Source: Enhydrobacter aerosaccus (lineage in GTDB: Bacteria; Pseudomonadota; Alphaproteobacteria; Reyranellales; Reyranellaceae). From it: a stretch of 64,000 nt of DNA. This document shows, piece after piece, positions 34,183 to 42,819 of this stretch. The stretch's first letter is position 1. Each line of letters starts with the position of its first letter. The stretch is from contig CAIMEE010000420.1 of NCBI GenBank assembly GCA_903839865.1, forward strand, positions 1 through 64,000, read 5' to 3'. A program made the translations under genes and the position numbers. The notes below the pieces were generated by a model. It saw nothing but the letters and a program-made list of their open reading frames with translations, searched no databases and had not been told where the DNA came from.

Positions 34183-35105
34183 TTCAGCACCTCGCGCAGG
34201 CCGATCGAATAGGGCGATCCGGGCGCGCGCAGCAGCTCGATCAACAGCTCGGCCGCCACCGCCAGGATCAGCACCGCCATCATCCCGCGCAGCACCACGC
34301 CCGGCAGCTTGGCGGCCAGCCGCGAGCCGATCGGGGCGCCGACCACGCCGCCCAGGATCAGCAGCAGCGCCAGCACCACGTCGACCGTGCCGTTGGTCGC
34401 CGACTGCAGGAAGGTGACGTTGGCCGCCACGAACAGGACCTGGAAGTTGGACGTTCCGATGACGACCGAGGTCGGCATGCCCAGCAGGTAGATCATCGCC
34501 GGCACCAGCACGAAGCCGCCGCCGACACCCAGCAGCGCCGAGAGAACGCCGATCAGGAAGCCCAGCCCGATCGGCAGCAGCGCGCTGATGTAGAGCTTCG
34601 ACTTGTAGAAGCGCATCTTCCACGGCAGGCGATGCACAAGATAGTGCTGGTGCAGCTTGCCGCGCGGCGCCTCGGGGTGACGCTTCTGCCGGAAGTACGT
34701 GCGCAGGCTCTCGAAGGACATCAGCCCGCCGATGGTCGAGAGCATCACCACGTAGAGGACGGCGATCACGAAATCGATCTGGCCGATGCGCTTGAGGTAC
34801 GTGAACAGGACCACACCGGCCGAGGAGCCCACGACGCCGCCCAGCAGCAGCACCAGCCCCATGCGCAGGTCGACGTTGCCGCGCCGCCACTGGACCTGCA
34901 GCGACGACACCGAATTGGCGATCACCTGGTTGGCCTGGCTGGCGACCGCGACGGCGGGCGGAATGCCGACGAAGATCAGCATCGGCGTCGCCAGGAACCC
35001 GCCGCCCACGCCGAACATTCCGGCCAGCAGGCCCGCCATGCCCCCCAGCCCGAGCAACAGGAAGACGTTGATCGATTGGCCGGCGATCGGGAGGTAGATC
35101 TCCAC
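34179..35105 (-). CDS. TauE/SafE-family sulfite/organosulfonate exporter-like permease
   Basis: This 308-residue protein has eight or nine predicted membrane helices. The two family repeats are seen as GGMAGLLAGMFGVGGGFLATPML (split here) near residue 25 and LIGVLSALLGVGGGFVLVPA near residue 185. TauE/SafE proteins export sulfite or sulfoacetate. With the TIGR02186 partner downstream and DUF2333 upstream it forms a compact three-gene unit, which may dispose of sulfite made by the Sox system elsewhere in this window (inference). Confidence 0.87.
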   Translation of the reverse strand: MEIYLPIAGQSINVFLLLGLGGMAGLLAGMFGVGGGFLATPMLIFVGIPPAVAVASQANQVIANSVSSLQVQWRRGNVDLRMGLVLLLGGVVGSSAGVVLFTYLKRIGQIDFVIAVLYVVMLSTIGGLMSFESLRTYFRQKRHPEAPRGKLHQHYLVHRLPWKMRFYKSKLYISALLPIGLGFLIGVLSALLGVGGGFVLVPAMIYLLGMPTSVVIGTSNFQVLFVAANVTFLQSATNGTVDVVLALLLILGGVVGAPIGSRLAAKLPGVVLRGMMAVLILAVAAELLIELLRAPGSPYSIGLREVLK

Positions 35106-35111
35106 GGCCGC

Positions 35112-36113
35112 CTACTTGATCAGGATCGAGCTGAGCTCGCGCAGCTGGGTGCGGGCGCGCAGCAGGTAGAAGCCCTGCGCGGCCAGGTGATTGGGGATCA
35201 GGAAGGCGTCGGGATAGCCGTTCCACACCACCCACGGCTCGAGCTGGGCGGCGATGCGAAAGGTCTCGACGGTCTGCTGCCACGAGGCCATCAGGCCCTT
35301 TTCCTTGATGATCGTCTCGAAGTCGTGTCCGAGCTCGCGCATCAGCAGGTAGTTGGCGTAGAGCCGGCCCTTGTTGAAATAGAAGATGTCGTCGCAGTGC
35401 GTGTCGAACAGGTTGCCGGCCTGCTCGATGATGTGCTGGTCGATCACGGCCGAATCGGAGCCATGGTCGTTGGCGATGCGGTCGATCAGCGCCTGCAGAT
35501 TGTCCGAGCGGCGCTCGAACACCGCCTGCCCCGAGGCCAGCCGCTTGTTGTAGGCCACGAGCTTGTCGCGGCCGGCGCGGTACTTCTGCGCCGAGGTGGC
35601 CGACGGCCAGATCGAGACGCTGGGCTGCCAGATCCAGATGTTGGGCTGTTCGTTCAGGAAGCCGCGCGCCTGCTCGAGGTCGCGGTCGGTCTGGCTCGAG
35701 CCGCGCGTGCGGCCCAGCTGGTCCATCAGCTCGGTCGAGAAGCGGCCCATCGCCGCCATGATGCCGCGCTGGAAGTTGGGCATGTTGTCGAGAATGCCGG
35801 CCGGCATGAAGAACGGCTGCATCGGCGTCCAGCTGTGGACGTCGACCTCGCGGGTCACCAGGTCGGCTGCGATCGCCACCGCCCGGCTCTCGCCCGCGGC
35901 CACGCCGTTGGGCTTGAACTGCGGATCGTCGTCGATGTTCTCGACGATCGTGGCACCCAGTGGATAATAAAGGACGAACAGCGCCACCAGCGCGATCACG
36001 ATCCAGCGCCACCGCCAGCGGCTCACACCAAGAACCGGCCTGCGAAAACGGATCGACCGCCACCACGCCTTTTTGGGAGGTGGCGGCGCGTTATCGTCGG
36101 GAGCGAACGTCAT
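35112..36113 (-). CDS. DUF2333-family membrane protein
   Basis: This 333-residue protein has a basic N-terminus, one membrane helix (WIVIALVALFVLYYPLGATI) and a large periplasmic helical domain containing WTPMQPFFMPAGILDNMPNF and FNKGRLYANYLLMRELGHDF. It matches the DUF2333 type, whose function is unknown. I chose ATG 36113 in preference to an upstream in-frame ATG at 36161 because the family N-terminus is short. It precedes the TauE/SafE gene by 6 bases. Confidence 0.8.
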   Translation of the reverse strand: MTFAPDDNAPPPPKKAWWRSIRFRRPVLGVSRWRWRWIVIALVALFVLYYPLGATIVENIDDDPQFKPNGVAAGESRAVAIAADLVTREVDVHSWTPMQPFFMPAGILDNMPNFQRGIMAAMGRFSTELMDQLGRTRGSSQTDRDLEQARGFLNEQPNIWIWQPSVSIWPSATSAQKYRAGRDKLVAYNKRLASGQAVFERRSDNLQALIDRIANDHGSDSAVIDQHIIEQAGNLFDTHCDDIFYFNKGRLYANYLLMRELGHDFETIIKEKGLMASWQQTVETFRIAAQLEPWVVWNGYPDAFLIPNHLAAQGFYLLRARTQLRELSSILIK

Positions 36114-36154
36114 GATGCACAGTACATCAGTCGCCGCGGTGATACAGTAAAGCC

Positions 36155-37111
36155 ATGGCACTCGACTCCGAATCGCAACGTCTCATTGACCTCATGGCCG
36201 CGGCGAACCGCCCGGCCTGGAACACGCTCACACCGCAGGCCGCGCGCGAGCTTTATCTCTCGCTGCGCCCGGCCGGACAGGGACCGATCCCCGACGGCAT
36301 CTCGATCACCAACCGCAAGATACCGGGCAAAGAGGGCGGTTCCGTGTCGGTCCGGCTGTATCGCCCCGACAAGCTCTCGCCCGAGGCCAGGCTGCCCGGC
36401 CTGCTCTATGCGCACGGCGGCGGCTGGGTATTCGGCAACCTCGACAGCCACGACGTGCTCTGCGCCCAACTCGCGATCGAGGCCGGGATCGCGGTGATGG
36501 CGGTCGATTATCGCCTGGCGCCCGAGACCCGCTTCCCGGGCGCCTTCGACGACGTGGTGAGCGGCCTCACGTGGCTGGCGGCCAACGGCCCCTCGGTCGG
36601 CATCGACCCCAACAAGCTCGCGGTCGGCGGCGACTCGGCCGGCGGCAACCTCGCGGCAGCCGTGGCGATCTGGGCGCGCGACAACAAGGGGCCGAAGCTC
36701 CGGATGCAGCTCTTGGCCTATCCCGTGACCGACATCGTGGCGCGAACGGAGTCGTACAAGAGCTTCGCCGACGGCTACGGGCTGAACGCCGCCACGATGG
36801 AGTGGTTCATCGACCACTACACGCCCGACAAGACAATGCGCGGCGACTGGCGGGTCTCGCCGATCCGCGCCCAGTCGCTGGCCGGCCTGCCGCCCGCGCT
36901 GGTCGTGACCGCGGGCTACGATCCGCTGCGCGACGAAGGCCGCGCCTATGCCTGGCGCCTGCAGCAGGACGGCACGGTGGCCGATCTCGTGGAGTTCGGC
37001 GGCATGCTGCATGGCTTCCTCAGCTCGCCGATGCTGCTGCATGGCGCGCGGCGCGGCACCAGCCTGTGCGCGGCGGCGCTGCGCGAGGCGCTGGTCCTCA
37101 GGGCCCAGTAA
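36155..37111 (+). CDS. Alpha/beta hydrolase, hormone-sensitive-lipase-type esterase
   Basis: This 318-residue enzyme of the HSL/GDXG family has the oxyanion-hole motif AHGGGWVFGNLD and the nucleophile motif VGGDSAGGNLAAAV. The catalytic Asp lies in VTAGYDPLRDEG and the His in FGGMLHGFLS. No signal peptide, so it is cytoplasmic. The substrate is unknown: short-chain acyl esters are typical of the family. It is convergent with a LysR gene whose stop is 4 bases away. Confidence 0.93.
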   Translation: MALDSESQRLIDLMAAANRPAWNTLTPQAARELYLSLRPAGQGPIPDGISITNRKIPGKEGGSVSVRLYRPDKLSPEARLPGLLYAHGGGWVFGNLDSHDVLCAQLAIEAGIAVMAVDYRLAPETRFPGAFDDVVSGLTWLAANGPSVGIDPNKLAVGGDSAGGNLAAAVAIWARDNKGPKLRMQLLAYPVTDIVARTESYKSFADGYGLNAATMEWFIDHYTPDKTMRGDWRVSPIRAQSLAGLPPALVVTAGYDPLRDEGRAYAWRLQQDGTVADLVEFGGMLHGFLSSPMLLHGARRGTSLCAAALREALVLRAQ

Positions 37112-37114
37112 CGA

Positions 37115-38002
37115 TCAGCCGAGCTTGGCCTGCCGGTCGAGCCACTGGGCAAAGAGCTGCGTCTCGCGGCCGGTGCCGGGCGCGCAGCCGTAGTACATCG
37201 GCGGCAACGGCAGGCGCAGCTTGGGCAGCGGACAGACCAGCCGGCCCTGGGTCACGTCGGTGCCGAGCAGCGAGCGTGCGGTGATCGCGAAGCCCAGCCC
37301 ATCGACCGCGGCCTGCATCACGATGTGCGAGTGATCGAACTGCAGCCGCCCGGCCGGCCGCAGCCGGGGCGAGCCGACGTGCGTCTTCCAGTCGTCCCAG
37401 TCCTGCTTGCGCGTCTTCACCACCAGCAGCGTGTGCTGCGCCAGCGACCGCAGGTCCGCGATCGGCTTCTTCTTCAGGAGCTTGGGCGCCGCTACCACCA
37501 GCAGCTCGTCCTCGAGGAAGGGCTGCGCCTTCACGGCACTGGGCCAGCCCTCGACGCCGCGGCGGATCGCGATGTCGAACGGCTCGGGCGCCCGCGCGGG
37601 CGGCGCGAGGCTGGTGATCAGCTGCGGCGCGATGCCGGGATGATGCGCCACGAAATCGGGCAGGCGCGGGATCAGCCAGCGCACCGAGAAGGACGTGCGT
37701 GAGTTGATCCGCACCGCGCGCACCGGGGCGCGGCCCGTCACCGCGCGCTGGGCGGCGGCGATCTGCTCCATCGCGGGCTGCGCGTCGGCGTAGAGCTGCT
37801 GGCCCTCGGCGGTAAGCACGACCTGCCGGACCTGGCGCTCGAACAGCGCCACGCCCAGATGCTCCTCCAGTGCGCGCACCTGCCGGCTCACCGCGCCATG
37901 CGTGACGCCGAGCTCGACGGCGGCGCGGGAGAAACTGAGGTGGCGCGCGGCCACGAGGAACATGCGCAGCGCATTGAGCGGCGGAAGGCTGCCGGGCTTC
38001 AT
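37115..38002 (-). CDS. LysR-family transcriptional regulator
   Basis: This 295-residue regulator resembles the GcvA type. The N-terminal winged HTH (LSFSRAAVELGVTHGAVSRQ) is followed by a periplasmic-binding-protein-like effector domain. It is divergent from an MFS transporter gene (76 bases between starts), which is the likely target by the usual LysR arrangement. T-N11-A type operators were not clearly seen in the gap. Confidence 0.92.
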   Translation of the reverse strand: MKPGSLPPLNALRMFLVAARHLSFSRAAVELGVTHGAVSRQVRALEEHLGVALFERQVRQVVLTAEGQQLYADAQPAMEQIAAAQRAVTGRAPVRAVRINSRTSFSVRWLIPRLPDFVAHHPGIAPQLITSLAPPARAPEPFDIAIRRGVEGWPSAVKAQPFLEDELLVVAAPKLLKKKPIADLRSLAQHTLLVVKTRKQDWDDWKTHVGSPRLRPAGRLQFDHSHIVMQAAVDGLGFAITARSLLGTDVTQGRLVCPLPKLRLPLPPMYYGCAPGTGRETQLFAQWLDRQAKLG

Positions 38003-38077
38003 GTGTGAGCTTTTATCACGCGTGCGCGGATTTCACATCGTTTGTCACGGGACTGTAACGGGCCGAGATTGCCCGCC

Positions 38078-39220
38078 ATGTCCGCGTCCGTTGCCGAGCC
38101 GCCTCAGTCTTCCTTCTCCGCCGACAAAGCGGCCCGCCATTCGGCCATCGCGCTCGCCCTCGCGCTCCCCTCCGACACCTGCCTCTACCTGCTGCTGCCG
38201 ATGTTCGCGTCGCAGTTCGGCGTCAGCCTGTTCGAGGTGGGCGTGCTGCTGGCCGCCAACCGCCTGATCCGCATCGTGGGCTACGGCTACATCGCCCGCT
38301 TCTACGCAAGACGCGGCGACCGGCCGACCGACACGATGGCGGTGATCGCCGCGGCGACTGCCTCGCTGGGCTACGCCACGCTCTCGGGCGTCTGGCTGCT
38401 GCTGCCGTTCCGCCTGCTGTGGGGACTGGCCTTCGCGGCGATGAACATCTCGACGCTCTCGATGGCCACCGCCGACCCGCAGGGCGCATCGAAGCGCAAC
38501 GGCCGTTCGCGCGCGATCATTGCGCTCGGACCCACGCTCGCGCTGCCGGCGGCGGCGCTGTTGGCCGAGCAGTTCGAGCTCGGGCCGCGCGCGATCTTCT
38601 TCGTGCTGACGCCGGTGGCGCTGATCGGCCTCTTCGCCGCGCGCCGGCTGCCGTCGCTGCCGCATCCGGTCTCGTCGCAGCGCAAGCTGAAGCTCCCCGG
38701 CAGCCTCGACATCTGGTCGTTCCTCGAGGGCTTCACGCTCGACGGGCTGTTCATCGTGGGCCTGGGCTATCTCGGCAAGGACCTGCTGCCGGGCGGCGCG
38801 GTGATGGCGGCGGCGCTGCTGCTGGCGCTGCGCTATTTCTGCGAGATCGTGCTGTCGCCGCTGGGCGGCCACCTAGCCGAGCGCTTCGGCCCGGAGCGCC
38901 TGCTGGTGACGCTGTCGCTGCTCACGACCGTGGTGCTGGTGGGCTTCGGCGCGGGCTGGATCTTCACCGGCGCCGCGCTGATCGTCGTGCTGCGCGCGCT
39001 GCAGATCCCGCTGATCGCGCCGATCGTGGCCAGGCGCACGCCGGGCCCAGGTCGTGTCCAGGCGCTCGCCGCCCGCGCGGTGTGGCGCGACATCGGCGCC
39101 GGCACCGGCCCGATGATCGCGGGCCTGCTGCTGCCGATCCTGCCGAGCTTCTGGATCTACGCGGTGTCGGCCACGCTGCTCGCGCTGTCGGCGGTGGCGT
39201 GCGTGCGGGGGCGGAACTAG
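38078..39220 (+). CDS. Major facilitator superfamily transporter
   Basis: This ~380-residue protein has twelve predicted helices. MFS features include ANRLIRIVGYGYIARFYARR between helices 2 and 3 and a matching GGHLAERFGPERLLV in the second half. It resembles drug or sugar efflux permeases; the substrate is unknown. I took the start at 38078, since the upstream ATG at 38042 would add residues without family resemblance. The LysR gene is divergent. Confidence 0.87.
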   Translation: MSASVAEPPQSSFSADKAARHSAIALALALPSDTCLYLLLPMFASQFGVSLFEVGVLLAANRLIRIVGYGYIARFYARRGDRPTDTMAVIAAATASLGYATLSGVWLLLPFRLLWGLAFAAMNISTLSMATADPQGASKRNGRSRAIIALGPTLALPAAALLAEQFELGPRAIFFVLTPVALIGLFAARRLPSLPHPVSSQRKLKLPGSLDIWSFLEGFTLDGLFIVGLGYLGKDLLPGGAVMAAALLLALRYFCEIVLSPLGGHLAERFGPERLLVTLSLLTTVVLVGFGAGWIFTGAALIVVLRALQIPLIAPIVARRTPGPGRVQALAARAVWRDIGAGTGPMIAGLLLPILPSFWIYAVSATLLALSAVACVRGRN

Positions 39221-39312
39221 CGGCCGGGTACAGAATGGCCGGGCAATCGGTCGCAGAACGTCTGCAGCGCTTCTTTGTTGGCAGGGGCGTCGTGCCGGTC
39301 GAAAAGGGACCG

Positions 39313-39819
39313 ATGATCGACGCGCCTCTCGGCCTCGCCAACGTCCTCACTGTCATATTTGCCGTCTCGTGCCTCTCGATCATGGCGGCTCAGGCGCGCG
39401 CCGGCATCGTGCGGACCTGGCGCCTGGCGATGCCCGCCGTCTTCGCCGCCGTCGTGGCGATCGTGCTGCTGGCCGGCGTGTTCGAGGCGACGCTGGCGCA
39501 CGACGGCGAGTGGCTGGCGTGCCTCGTGCTGGGCGGCCTGATCGGCCGTACCTGCGGCCGCAGCGTGTCCGTCGAGATCGACCGCATCTGGGGCCTCGTC
39601 CGCGTGTCGCGCACCCTCGACGATGTCGCGGCCGGCGTGGGCCTGGTCATCGTGTCGTTCGTCGACTTCGCCTCGGCCGCGCTGCGCTCGCCCGTGATCC
39701 ACCCGGTGCACGTCGCCGCCGCCGCAGCACTGTGCGCAGGCTTCATCGGCTTCCGCGCCATCGGGATCATGGCGCGCTCGAGCCACGCCACGCACGTGGA
39801 GCTGCACGGGCAGCGGTGA
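39313..39819 (+). CDS. Hypothetical four-helix membrane protein
   Basis: This 168-residue protein has hydrophobic segments at about residues 8-25, 38-58, 68-80 and 105-160, with a charged loop GRTCGRSVSVEIDRIWGLVR. I recognise no family. I chose ATG 39313 because AAAAGGGA lies just upstream; an in-frame ATG at 39235 would add 26 residues. It follows the MFS gene after 92 bases. Confidence 0.68.
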   Translation: MIDAPLGLANVLTVIFAVSCLSIMAAQARAGIVRTWRLAMPAVFAAVVAIVLLAGVFEATLAHDGEWLACLVLGGLIGRTCGRSVSVEIDRIWGLVRVSRTLDDVAAGVGLVIVSFVDFASAALRSPVIHPVHVAAAAALCAGFIGFRAIGIMARSSHATHVELHGQR

Positions 39820-39834
39820 GGGGCCACCCCGTCA

Positions 39835-40485
39835 TCAGTTGAAATCCCGATTGTGGGTGGGTGGATCGCGGGCCTGCAGCGCCTTCTCGATCCATCCGAC
39901 CGGTTCGAGCACGCCCTCGCGTTGCGCACGGCCCAGGATGGCAATCAGCGCCTCGTCGCTGCCGAGGGACTTGCGCCATTTGCCGAGCAGTGCGCGACAG
40001 GCGGTGTCGGGTTTGCCCGAGGTGCGCCTCAGCCAATCGAGTCCTTCCCTGAAAACCACGGTGGCGAGATCGCCACCCGAAGCTTTAGCTTCGGAAGAAG
40101 GTGATGGTGAAGGTGATGGGTTGGCGTTCTGTTGACGCGCGGCGGCACTTCTGTTGCCCGCCCGAACCTTGGCCTGCTGGTTCTCCGTCGCACGTTCGTA
40201 TTCGTCGGTGAGACGTTCATGTCGCCACACGCCGTCGGCCACGGTGAACAGGGCCGCAAGCCTGCTGCGGTTCTGCTGCCACTCCTCGGGCGACAGGCGA
40301 ACGATCGCCGCCAGCTCCTCGTCGTCGTCGGGCAGCGAACCGCCGGATTTCCAGGCGGTCGCCAGCAACAGGAAATAAGCACCGTGCTGGGTGGTGTTGA
40401 GACGCCAGGTCTCGGCGAGGTGATCGCCGATGAACACGGGCATCCAGATGTCGGTCTTGGGTTTGCGCTTGGGGTTCATCCCCAT
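39835..40485 (-). CDS. DUF1376 (YdaU-like) phage-type protein, orphan
   Basis: This 216-residue protein has a DUF1376 domain at residues 10-100 (WMPVFIGDHLAETWRLNT, HGAYFLLLATAWKSGGSLPD) followed by a Ser/Pro-rich linker and a helical C-terminal domain. Such proteins usually occur in prophage replication regions. No other phage genes, attachment sites or tRNA lie nearby, so it is either a domesticated remnant or a chromosomal paralogue. Both flanking genes point toward or away from it without overlap. Confidence 0.8.
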   Translation of the reverse strand: MGMNPKRKPKTDIWMPVFIGDHLAETWRLNTTQHGAYFLLLATAWKSGGSLPDDDEELAAIVRLSPEEWQQNRSRLAALFTVADGVWRHERLTDEYERATENQQAKVRAGNRSAAARQQNANPSPSPSPSSEAKASGGDLATVVFREGLDWLRRTSGKPDTACRALLGKWRKSLGSDEALIAILGRAQREGVLEPVGWIEKALQARDPPTHNRDFN

Positions 40486-40747
40486 TTTATAAACCCGGTC
40501 GGGCGATCCAACCGATTACGGTCGTTACTGGAGCCAAAACGCCGGCCCGCCTGAAACGGAAGGATCCGAGAACCGGGCGCCCGCAGCCTGGCCGGGGCCT
40601 CCACCGAATAGAATCCGGGCCTTTGACGACCTCTCCAACCCCATGGGCTACGCCATGGTTCTGCTAGAGTGGATGGAGCAGGAGCATCGCGACTGGTTCT
40701 GGCGGTGTTGCCGGAGTGGGCATGAGCTGTGAGGTAGACGTCTTCGG
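40486..40747. other. Non-coding gap with a possible 29-residue reading frame
   Basis: Nothing conserved was recognised in these 262 bases. A short frame at 40643-40732 (+) would encode a Trp-rich peptide beginning MGYAMVLLEWMEQ; there is no strong Shine-Dalgarno, so it is listed only as a possibility. Confidence 0.4.
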
Positions 40748-41020
40748 ATGAGTCGCTTGATTGTCAGGCTCCTTGCGATCGTCTTCGTCACGCCCTTGGC
40801 CGTGCTGGTCGTTCACGCCTGCCTCATTCCCTTCAGGCCCGTCTCCGTGACTCTGGGTTTCGTGCCGGCGATCGTCATCGTCCTCATTTCCGCCAGTCTT
40901 GCCTTCTCCGTCATCAGGGAGTCGACGAACCGGTTCGCGGCAGGTTTCGGCGCCTTCATCGTCGCCGCGGTTACCCTCTTTCTCTCCGTCTTGCTGCTCG
41001 TCGCCGCCTGGGGCTCGTAG
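40748..41020 (+). CDS. Small hypothetical membrane protein
   Basis: This 90-residue protein has three hydrophobic segments (residues 5-25, 33-52 and 66-88) and no recognised domain. It ends 11 bases before a strong 14-bp hairpin (41032-41071), which may act as its terminator. Codon use fits the genome, but no Shine-Dalgarno is obvious. Confidence 0.6.
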   Translation: MSRLIVRLLAIVFVTPLAVLVVHACLIPFRPVSVTLGFVPAIVIVLISASLAFSVIRESTNRFAAGFGAFIVAAVTLFLSVLLLVAAWGS

Positions 41021-41031
41021 GCGCGAAAGAA

Positions 41032-41071
41032 CTGCCCGAAGTGCGGAAAGTCTTTTGCGCACTTCGGGCAG
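41032..41071. repeat. Long perfect hairpin, possible REP-type element or terminator
   Basis: CTGCCCGAAGTGCG (41032-41045) pairs with CGCACTTCGGGCAG (41058-41071) around a 12-base loop containing TCTTTT. No U-run follows on the plus strand. The right arm with the adjoining TTTT matches 19 bases inside tsaB (29870-29888, opposite orientation), hinting at a dispersed repeat. Confidence 0.6.
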
Positions 41072-41098
41072 CTCTCGCGGCCCGGTGCATCGCCCCTT

Positions 41099-41142
41099 GA
41101 TATTTCCAATCCATTTCCATATTGATTCCATATGGAAATATC
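41099..41142. promoter_or_regulatory. Inverted repeats covering the marR start codon (putative MarR operator)
   Basis: GATATTTCCA (41099-41108) and TGGAAATATC (41133-41142) form a perfect inverted repeat. Inside lies a 12-base palindrome TTCCATATGGAA (41126-41137) that contains the ATG start at 41132. TTTCCA-type half sites recur at about 41103, 41114 and 41126. Autorepression by MarR is inferred from the placement. Confidence 0.6.
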
Positions 41143-41563
41143 ATCCGACACCGCCGCCCTCGCAGCCCTGCGCCTGTTCCAGGCGAGCGCCCGGTTCGAG
41201 GAGAAGTTCAACTCCGCCCTGGGCTCGATCCACGGGCTGTCGCTGAAGGACGCGCTGCTGCTGCGCTACGTGGCCGACGCCGAGGGCGGGCGGCTGAGCC
41301 GCATCGAGCTGGCCAAGCTGCTGTCCGTCAGCCCGTCGACCGTCACGCGCACCACGGCGCCGCTCGAGAAGCGCGGGCTGCTGGGCCGCGAGAGCCACGC
41401 CCACGACGCGCGCTTTGCCTATGTCGTGCTGACCAAGGCGGGCAAACGCGCCGTGGCCGACGCGGAGGCCTCGTTCGCGCGTCTCGCGGCGGATCTCTTC
41501 CGCGACCGCTGGAAGCCGGCCGAGATCGAGACGCTGGGCAGCCTGCTGGGGAGGCTCGCATGA
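41132..41563 (+). CDS. MarR-family transcriptional regulator
   Basis: This 143-residue winged-HTH regulator has the DNA-recognition region RIELAKLLSVSPSTVTRTTA followed by the wing PLEKRGLLGRESHAHDARFA. The start codon lies within a palindrome, and no Shine-Dalgarno is free upstream, so the mRNA could have a very short leader. The stop overlaps the start of an ATPase gene (ATGA), so that protein is probably under its control. Confidence 0.9.
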   Translation: MEISSDTAALAALRLFQASARFEEKFNSALGSIHGLSLKDALLLRYVADAEGGRLSRIELAKLLSVSPSTVTRTTAPLEKRGLLGRESHAHDARFAYVVLTKAGKRAVADAEASFARLAADLFRDRWKPAEIETLGSLLGRLA

Positions 41564-42078
41564 GTGCCGCCGTGACCTTCCACCTCCTCGCGGGCGGCGT
41601 CGGCGCCGGCAAGACGACCCATGCGCTGGCCCTCTGCCGCGAGCTGGGCGCGATGCACTTCTCGATCGACGACTGGATGGTGAAGCTGTTCGGTCCCGAC
41701 GCGCGCCAATCGCCAGACCAGCCGCGGCAGTTGTCGTGGATCGTCGAGCGCACCGGGCGCTGCGAGCGCCACATCGAGGCCATGGCGCTGGCGCTCGGGC
41801 GGCTGGGCGTCTCCTCGGTGCTCGACACCGGCCTGCTGCGCGCCGACAAGCGCCGCGCGCTGGCCCAGGCCGCGCGGACCGCCGGCTACGGCGTGAAGCT
41901 GCATTTCGTAGACGTGCCGGCCGACGAGCGCTGGCGGCGGGTGAGCGCCCGCAACGAGCAGCAGGGCGAGACCTATCGCGTCACGGTCACGCGGCCGATG
42001 TTCGATTTCATCGAGACGATCTGGCAGCCGCCGGACGCCGAAGAGATGGAAGACATGGCAGGTGTCAGGCTAGGGTAG
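41560..42078 (+). CDS. P-loop ATPase/kinase-like protein
   Basis: This 172-residue AAA_33/zeta-kinase-like protein has Walker A GGVGAGKTTHA, then HFSIDDWMVKLFGPDARQS, VLDTGLLRADKRR and a C-terminal RWRRVSARNEQQGETYRVTV reminiscent of lid regions of small-molecule kinases. The substrate is unknown. It is translationally coupled to marR upstream; the next gene starts 4 bases later. Confidence 0.85.
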   Translation: MSAAVTFHLLAGGVGAGKTTHALALCRELGAMHFSIDDWMVKLFGPDARQSPDQPRQLSWIVERTGRCERHIEAMALALGRLGVSSVLDTGLLRADKRRALAQAARTAGYGVKLHFVDVPADERWRRVSARNEQQGETYRVTVTRPMFDFIETIWQPPDAEEMEDMAGVRLG

Positions 42079-42081
42079 CGC

Positions 42082-42801
42082 ATGACGGCCCCTGCCGACG
42101 ACGACGACGACCGACCGGAGCGCGAACCCGCCAGCCTGCGCAACCAGTGGCTGACGTGGCTGCTCGCCACGGTCGGGATGGCGATCTATGCCGGCGGCGC
42201 GGAGATCGAGGCCCGCACCGAAAGCGAGACGCTGCGCCTCGTGGCGGGCAACGAGGTCGTGCTCGACATAACGCGCCTGTTCGGCAATCCGCTGCAGCTC
42301 GATATGGATGTGCGCACGCCGGGCTGTGCCGCGCGGCCGGATGGCGTCGCGATGATGGCCGCGGTCGCGCCGCCGCGCGACGGGCTGCTGCGACTGAAGC
42401 CCGACGCCAGCGCGCGCTTCGAGGTCCAGGGCGCGGACGGACGGCCGGTGATCTTCGAGCTGATGCCCCCGACCGGCAGCTGCATCGGCATGCTGCGGCG
42501 TCTCACGACCAACCTCGCGGTCGAGCCCGGCGTCTATCGCTGGCCGCCGCCGTTCGACATGCCGCAAGTCATGCTGGAACCCGGCTTCAACAGCGTGCGC
42601 GTGAAGGTGCAGAGGGTCGACAAGGCGATCGAAGGGCAGCAGGCCCAGCTCTACGCGCTGGCCTCGGTGCGCGTGACCGGCTCGCAGCCCAACGTCGACT
42701 GGCTGTGGCCCGCCATCTTCATCGACATGCTGTTCCCGTTCACCCAGGCGATCTGGCTCGCGGTGCTGCTCTGGAAGACCGCCCGCGCGCGGCGCGCGTA
42801 G
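42082..42801 (+). CDS. Hypothetical bitopic membrane protein
   Basis: This 239-residue protein has an acidic cytoplasmic N-terminus, a membrane helix near residues 27-45 (WLTWLLATVGMAIYAGG), an extracytoplasmic beta-rich domain with two Cys (residues about 82 and 134) and a C-terminal helix (LWPAIFIDMLFPFTQAIWLA). I recognise no family. It follows the P-loop gene after 4 bases and precedes a secreted unknown by 18 bases. Confidence 0.72.
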   Translation: MTAPADDDDDRPEREPASLRNQWLTWLLATVGMAIYAGGAEIEARTESETLRLVAGNEVVLDITRLFGNPLQLDMDVRTPGCAARPDGVAMMAAVAPPRDGLLRLKPDASARFEVQGADGRPVIFELMPPTGSCIGMLRRLTTNLAVEPGVYRWPPPFDMPQVMLEPGFNSVRVKVQRVDKAIEGQQAQLYALASVRVTGSQPNVDWLWPAIFIDMLFPFTQAIWLAVLLWKTARARRA

Positions 42802-42819
42802 GAGCGGGGAGCCGCGGCA

